Part shown: one piece after another, positions 5,131-7,272 of the stretch
Numbering within the stretch: the stretch's first letter is position 1
How the letters are laid out: each line of letters begins with the position of its first letter
DNA from: Firmicutes bacterium CAG:646
GTDB lineage: Bacteria > Bacillota > Clostridia > Lachnospirales > Lachnospiraceae
Direction of reading: 5' to 3'
Assembly: GCA_000432335.1 (NCBI GenBank)
Contig: HF995389.1
Location: 8,768-16,039 of the forward strand
Length of the DNA stretch: 7,272 nucleotides
Notes under the pieces: model-generated
The model's input: only the letters and a program-made list of their open reading frames with translations
Told to the model about the DNA's origin: nothing
Database searches by the model: none
Program-made: the position numbers and the translations under genes

Positions 5131-6819
5131 CTAATCTGATAACTTTACCCTGCATCGTTTCATGTAACAGGCAATTCCATATTTTAAGATTTTCTCTGCT
5201 CCGTTCTCCCTCAATTCTTCGTCATACTTCCGTTCCTCTACCTGCTTCAGTGCCTTTTTGCAAGCCAAATCAAGATCTCCGTCATTTGCATATTTCACTT
5301 CAATCAAAATCGCCATTTCACCGTTTTCCGTTTCTATAAGGATGTCACTATATCCCTCGCCTGTTTCCCGATTAGAAAATACGCCCCATTCTTCTTTCAC
5401 ACCCAGAATCCCCAGTAAAATTCCATGGTAAAAATTTTCTTTCATAGGTTTTCTCACAAACGTATCCCGGATACTGATGATCTTTTTCAGATAACTTTCA
5501 AAAATCCCCTCTACTCGCTTCTCCTCCCCATTTTCCAGCGCCTCGCAGAATTTTTTTAACGTATCTCCGTCTTTTCTTACACTTTCTCTAAAATATTCCA
5601 TAATCTGCGTTTCAAAAATATCACGGATTTCCAAATTAGGAATTCTAAGTTTATACATCCGGGCATCCACCCGACCTGCCTGTGTTAAATAACCCGTTGT
5701 AAATAATACACTCCAGATATTTTCTACTGACTGGTACATCTCTTTATAAGTCAGTTCTGGACGAATCGTTTTTGTAATGGTTTCTCCCTCCATCAAACGC
5801 TCTATTTCTCTCTTGGTTGTCATATTTTTCGAATACCGGAGAAATTCCTTCACCTCAGCATTACTGCTTGTATTTACCCAATAATTCTGCGGAATCGCAT
5901 CTTTATCGTTTCTCAAACTGCGAAGATAAGAAACCACATCCCACGGGCAATATACTTCCACATTTCCGAAACGGTAACCGTCATACCATTCTTTAATACT
6001 TTCATATTTATCTGTACATGCATAATACTTTAAAAGTTCACGCACTTCCCGATCTGTAAATCCAAAATACTTATCAAAATCAACATCCGTAATCGTAAAT
6101 GTAGTAAAATTGTTAAGTCCTGTAAAGATACTTTCTTTTGAAATGCGCATACATCCGGTCATCACTGCAAATTTCAAACTGTTATTTGTTTTCAAAACCT
6201 GTTCCAGGAGATTCCGAATCAAAAATACCATCTGATCATAATATCCGTTTTCAAACGCTTTTGCTAACGGAACATCATACTCATCGATCAAAACGATCAC
6301 TTTTTCTCCATAATGCTTTTCCAGCAGCTCCGACAAAGTTTTCAGACTCAAAAAAAGTGTAGCTTCGTCCATCTCTTTGTCGAGAAGCGCCCGGTAATCT
6401 TCCTTCTCATGGTTATCCAGTTTTTCACTCATTTCAAGGAACTTTGCTTTTTTCGCTGCGCCTTTCACCGTTTCCATCGTCAGTCGAAAAGCCGTATCAT
6501 AAGATCCGGCATTGATCCCTTTCAGCGACAGAAAAATGACAGGATACTTTCCTCTGTACGCTTCACATAGCTTCGTATCTTTTGCTATTTCCAAACCCTC
6601 AAAAAGATTCTCCTCCCCCTCAATGGAAAAAAAATGCTCCAACATACTCATATTTAATGTTTTTCCAAAACGCCTCGGTCGGGTAAAGAGATTTACCATT
6701 CCTCCATTGCGGAGCAATTCGCCGATCAATCTTGTTTTATCCACATAATAGTAGTTTTCTTTTATCATCTGTTCAAAATTTTCCACCCCTACCGGAAGAC
6801 GTTTTTTCTCTTCAAACAT
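5131..6819 (-). CDS. AAA-ATPase-like protein with C-terminal PDDEXK nuclease domain
   Basis: A 562-residue protein of the AAA-ATPase_like plus PDDEXK_9 (DUF1703) architecture, common in gut Bacteroidetes and Clostridia and often multicopy. No family member's cellular role is established to my knowledge. Residues are numbered from the ATG at 6819. The N-terminus LPVGVENFEQ...YYYVDKT (8-29) is the family signature. Walker A is degenerate: T-R-P-R-R-F-G-K-T (46-54), keeping K53-T54 but with Arg where the first Gly of GxxxxGK is usual, as in the family. Walker B is VIVLIDEYD (174-182). A sensor-like MTGCMRISKESIF follows at 220-232. The nuclease core is D492 in GYSDILIE and E507-V-K509. All key residues are present. 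GGGAGG lies 9 nt before the ATG at 6819 and would overlap the alternative GTG at 6828, so I prefer the ATG. It has its own promoter and looks AT-richer than its neighbours, which may hint at transfer. Confidence 0.9.
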   Translation of the reverse strand: MFEEKKRLPVGVENFEQMIKENYYYVDKTRLIGELLRNGGMVNLFTRPRRFGKTLNMSMLEHFFSIEGEENLFEGLEIAKDTKLCEAYRGKYPVIFLSLKGINAGSYDTAFRLTMETVKGAAKKAKFLEMSEKLDNHEKEDYRALLDKEMDEATLFLSLKTLSELLEKHYGEKVIVLIDEYDVPLAKAFENGYYDQMVFLIRNLLEQVLKTNNSLKFAVMTGCMRISKESIFTGLNNFTTFTITDVDFDKYFGFTDREVRELLKYYACTDKYESIKEWYDGYRFGNVEVYCPWDVVSYLRSLRNDKDAIPQNYWVNTSSNAEVKEFLRYSKNMTTKREIERLMEGETITKTIRPELTYKEMYQSVENIWSVLFTTGYLTQAGRVDARMYKLRIPNLEIRDIFETQIMEYFRESVRKDGDTLKKFCEALENGEEKRVEGIFESYLKKIISIRDTFVRKPMKENFYHGILLGILGVKEEWGVFSNRETGEGYSDILIETENGEMAILIEVKYANDGDLDLACKKALKQVEERKYDEELRENGAEKILKYGIACYMKRCRVKLSD

Positions 6820-6875
6820 AATCTTCACCCTCCCATAATTTACCAGACACCTTTTAACTTCAACCTCAATATCCG

Positions 6876-6884
6876 ATTATAGCA
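6876..6884 (-). promoter_or_regulatory. Extended -10 promoter of the ATPase gene
   Basis: The minus strand reads TGCTATAAT (6884-6876): a perfect TATAAT with the TGn extension that compensates for a poor -35 (TAGGAT at 17 nt). Predicted start is near 6869, giving a leader of about 50 nt before the ATG at 6819. Confidence 0.6.
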
Positions 6885-6922
6885 AAAATCTTTACAAAAT
6901 CCTATACCTGCCAGAGTAACTG

Positions 6923-6951
6923 TTGAGTTTTCACCAAATTTGGTATACACT
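6923..6951 (+). promoter_or_regulatory. Candidate trmO promoter
   Basis: TTGAGT (6923-6928), a 17-nt spacer and TACACT (6946-6951) each match the consensus at 4 of 6 positions. An alternative -10, TATACA (6944-6949), has a TGn extension (6941-6943) but only a 15-nt spacer. The predicted start, about 6958, gives a 30-nt leader with the SD GAGG at 6977-6980. Confidence 0.45.
6933..6944. promoter_or_regulatory. Perfect 12-bp palindrome, possible operator
   Basis: ACCAAATTTGGT is a perfect inverted repeat without a spacer, lying between the -35 and -10 of the candidate trmO promoter and about 50 bp upstream of the ATPase -10. A dimeric repressor bound here would block trmO and might affect the divergent ATPase gene. 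I cannot assign it to a known regulator. Confidence 0.3.
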
Positions 6952-6988
6952 CTTTTCAGTCAAAATTTTTTTCCACGAGGTATTTGCC

Positions 6989-7272
6989 ATGAATCATACA
7001 ACCCAAAATCCCGATGCCCTTATTCTGCATCCCATCGCCCGTATTCATACAGATTTTCCATCCAAGTTTGGTATTCCCAGACAAAGTGGGCTCGTCCCCT
7101 CCCTTCACGCATCCATCATTTTCGAGCCGGAGTACCGCAATCCCGATACTCTTCGGGGAATTGAAGAATTTTCCCATCTCTGGCTGATCTGGGAGTTTTC
7201 CCAATCCAAAAGAAACGACTGGTCTCCCACTGTGCGGCCTCCCCGTCTGGGGGGAAATGTAAGAAAAGGGGT
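6989..7272 (+). CDS. trmO: tRNA (t6A37) N6-methyltransferase TrmO, 5' part
   Basis: The first 94 codons of a gene that runs off the right edge without a stop. TrmO (TsaA/YaeB, formerly UPF0066) uses S-adenosylmethionine to methylate N6 of t6A at position 37 of threonine tRNA, tuning decoding. The family pattern is clear: I-A-R-I-H-T-D-F-P-S-K-F-G-I-P-R-Q (16-32), then G-L-V-P-S-L (34-39), I-I-F-E-P-E-Y (43-49), L-R-G-I-E-E-F-S-H-L-W-L-I-W-E-F (55-70) and P-R-L-G-G-N (85-90), which enters the RxGVFATRSPxRPN region just as the window ends. Relative to full-length homologues of about 160-235 residues, roughly half is present. The ATG at 6989 has GAGG 8 nt upstream. The gene is divergent from the ATPase gene across a 169-nt gap. 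Confidence 0.9.
   Translation, partial: MNHTTQNPDALILHPIARIHTDFPSKFGIPRQSGLVPSLHASIIFEPEYRNPDTLRGIEEFSHLWLIWEFSQSKRNDWSPTVRPPRLGGNVRKG

Noticed and set aside
6956..7204. Minus-strand frame of 82 codons opposite trmO
   Set aside because: The plus strand encodes an unmistakable TrmO N-terminus; this frame has no SD and no family resemblance.

Overview
The window looks like a chromosomal segment from a gut Clostridia, most likely a Lachnospiraceae member (Blautia/Ruminococcus/Dorea-like). This is inferred from moderate-to-low GC, purine-rich Shine-Dalgarno (SD) sites, and typical protein families: a DUF5685-type protein, a J-domain protein with a cysteine-rich tail, a BilS-like flavodoxin and an AAA-ATPase/PDDEXK protein. 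No rRNA, tRNA, insertion sequence or CRISPR array is visible.

Layout, left to right. Positions 1-228 hold no convincing gene but contain a strongly structured stretch. With the strong hairpin terminator at 229-260 this could be a small plus-strand RNA of about 155 nt. From 259 to 6819 every supported gene is on the minus strand, so transcription runs right to left. In transcription order they are: an AAA-ATPase/PDDEXK-nuclease-like protein (6819-5131); a 67-residue two-helix membrane protein (5053-4850); a HAD phosphatase (4839-4222); a flavodoxin (4135-3614); a zinc-ribbon membrane protein (3548-3168); a DUF5685-type protein (3128-2298); a J-domain protein ending in a cysteine string (2298-1672); and a sodium-dependent amino-acid/neurotransmitter symporter (1635-259). 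At the right edge the 5' part of trmO, a tRNA methyltransferase gene, runs on the plus strand, divergent from the ATPase gene.

How the genes work together. The block 3548-259 has short gaps (39 nt, a 1-nt overlap, 36 nt) and no internal terminator, so zinc ribbon, DUF5685, J-domain protein and symporter are probably one mRNA ending at the 229-260 hairpin. The DUF5685/J-domain overlap (TAATG) suggests translational coupling. The small membrane protein and the HAD phosphatase are 10 nt apart and form a second unit with a recognisable -10 upstream. The ATPase has its own extended -10 promoter. The shared ATPase/trmO intergenic region carries a perfect 12-bp palindrome placed like an operator.

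The most interesting material is the zinc ribbon/DUF5685/J-domain cluster. The DUF5685 protein has two acidic helix motifs resembling those of head-to-head prenyl synthases, and the J protein combines an HPD J domain with an 11-cysteine tail. The candidate small RNA at the left end comes next.
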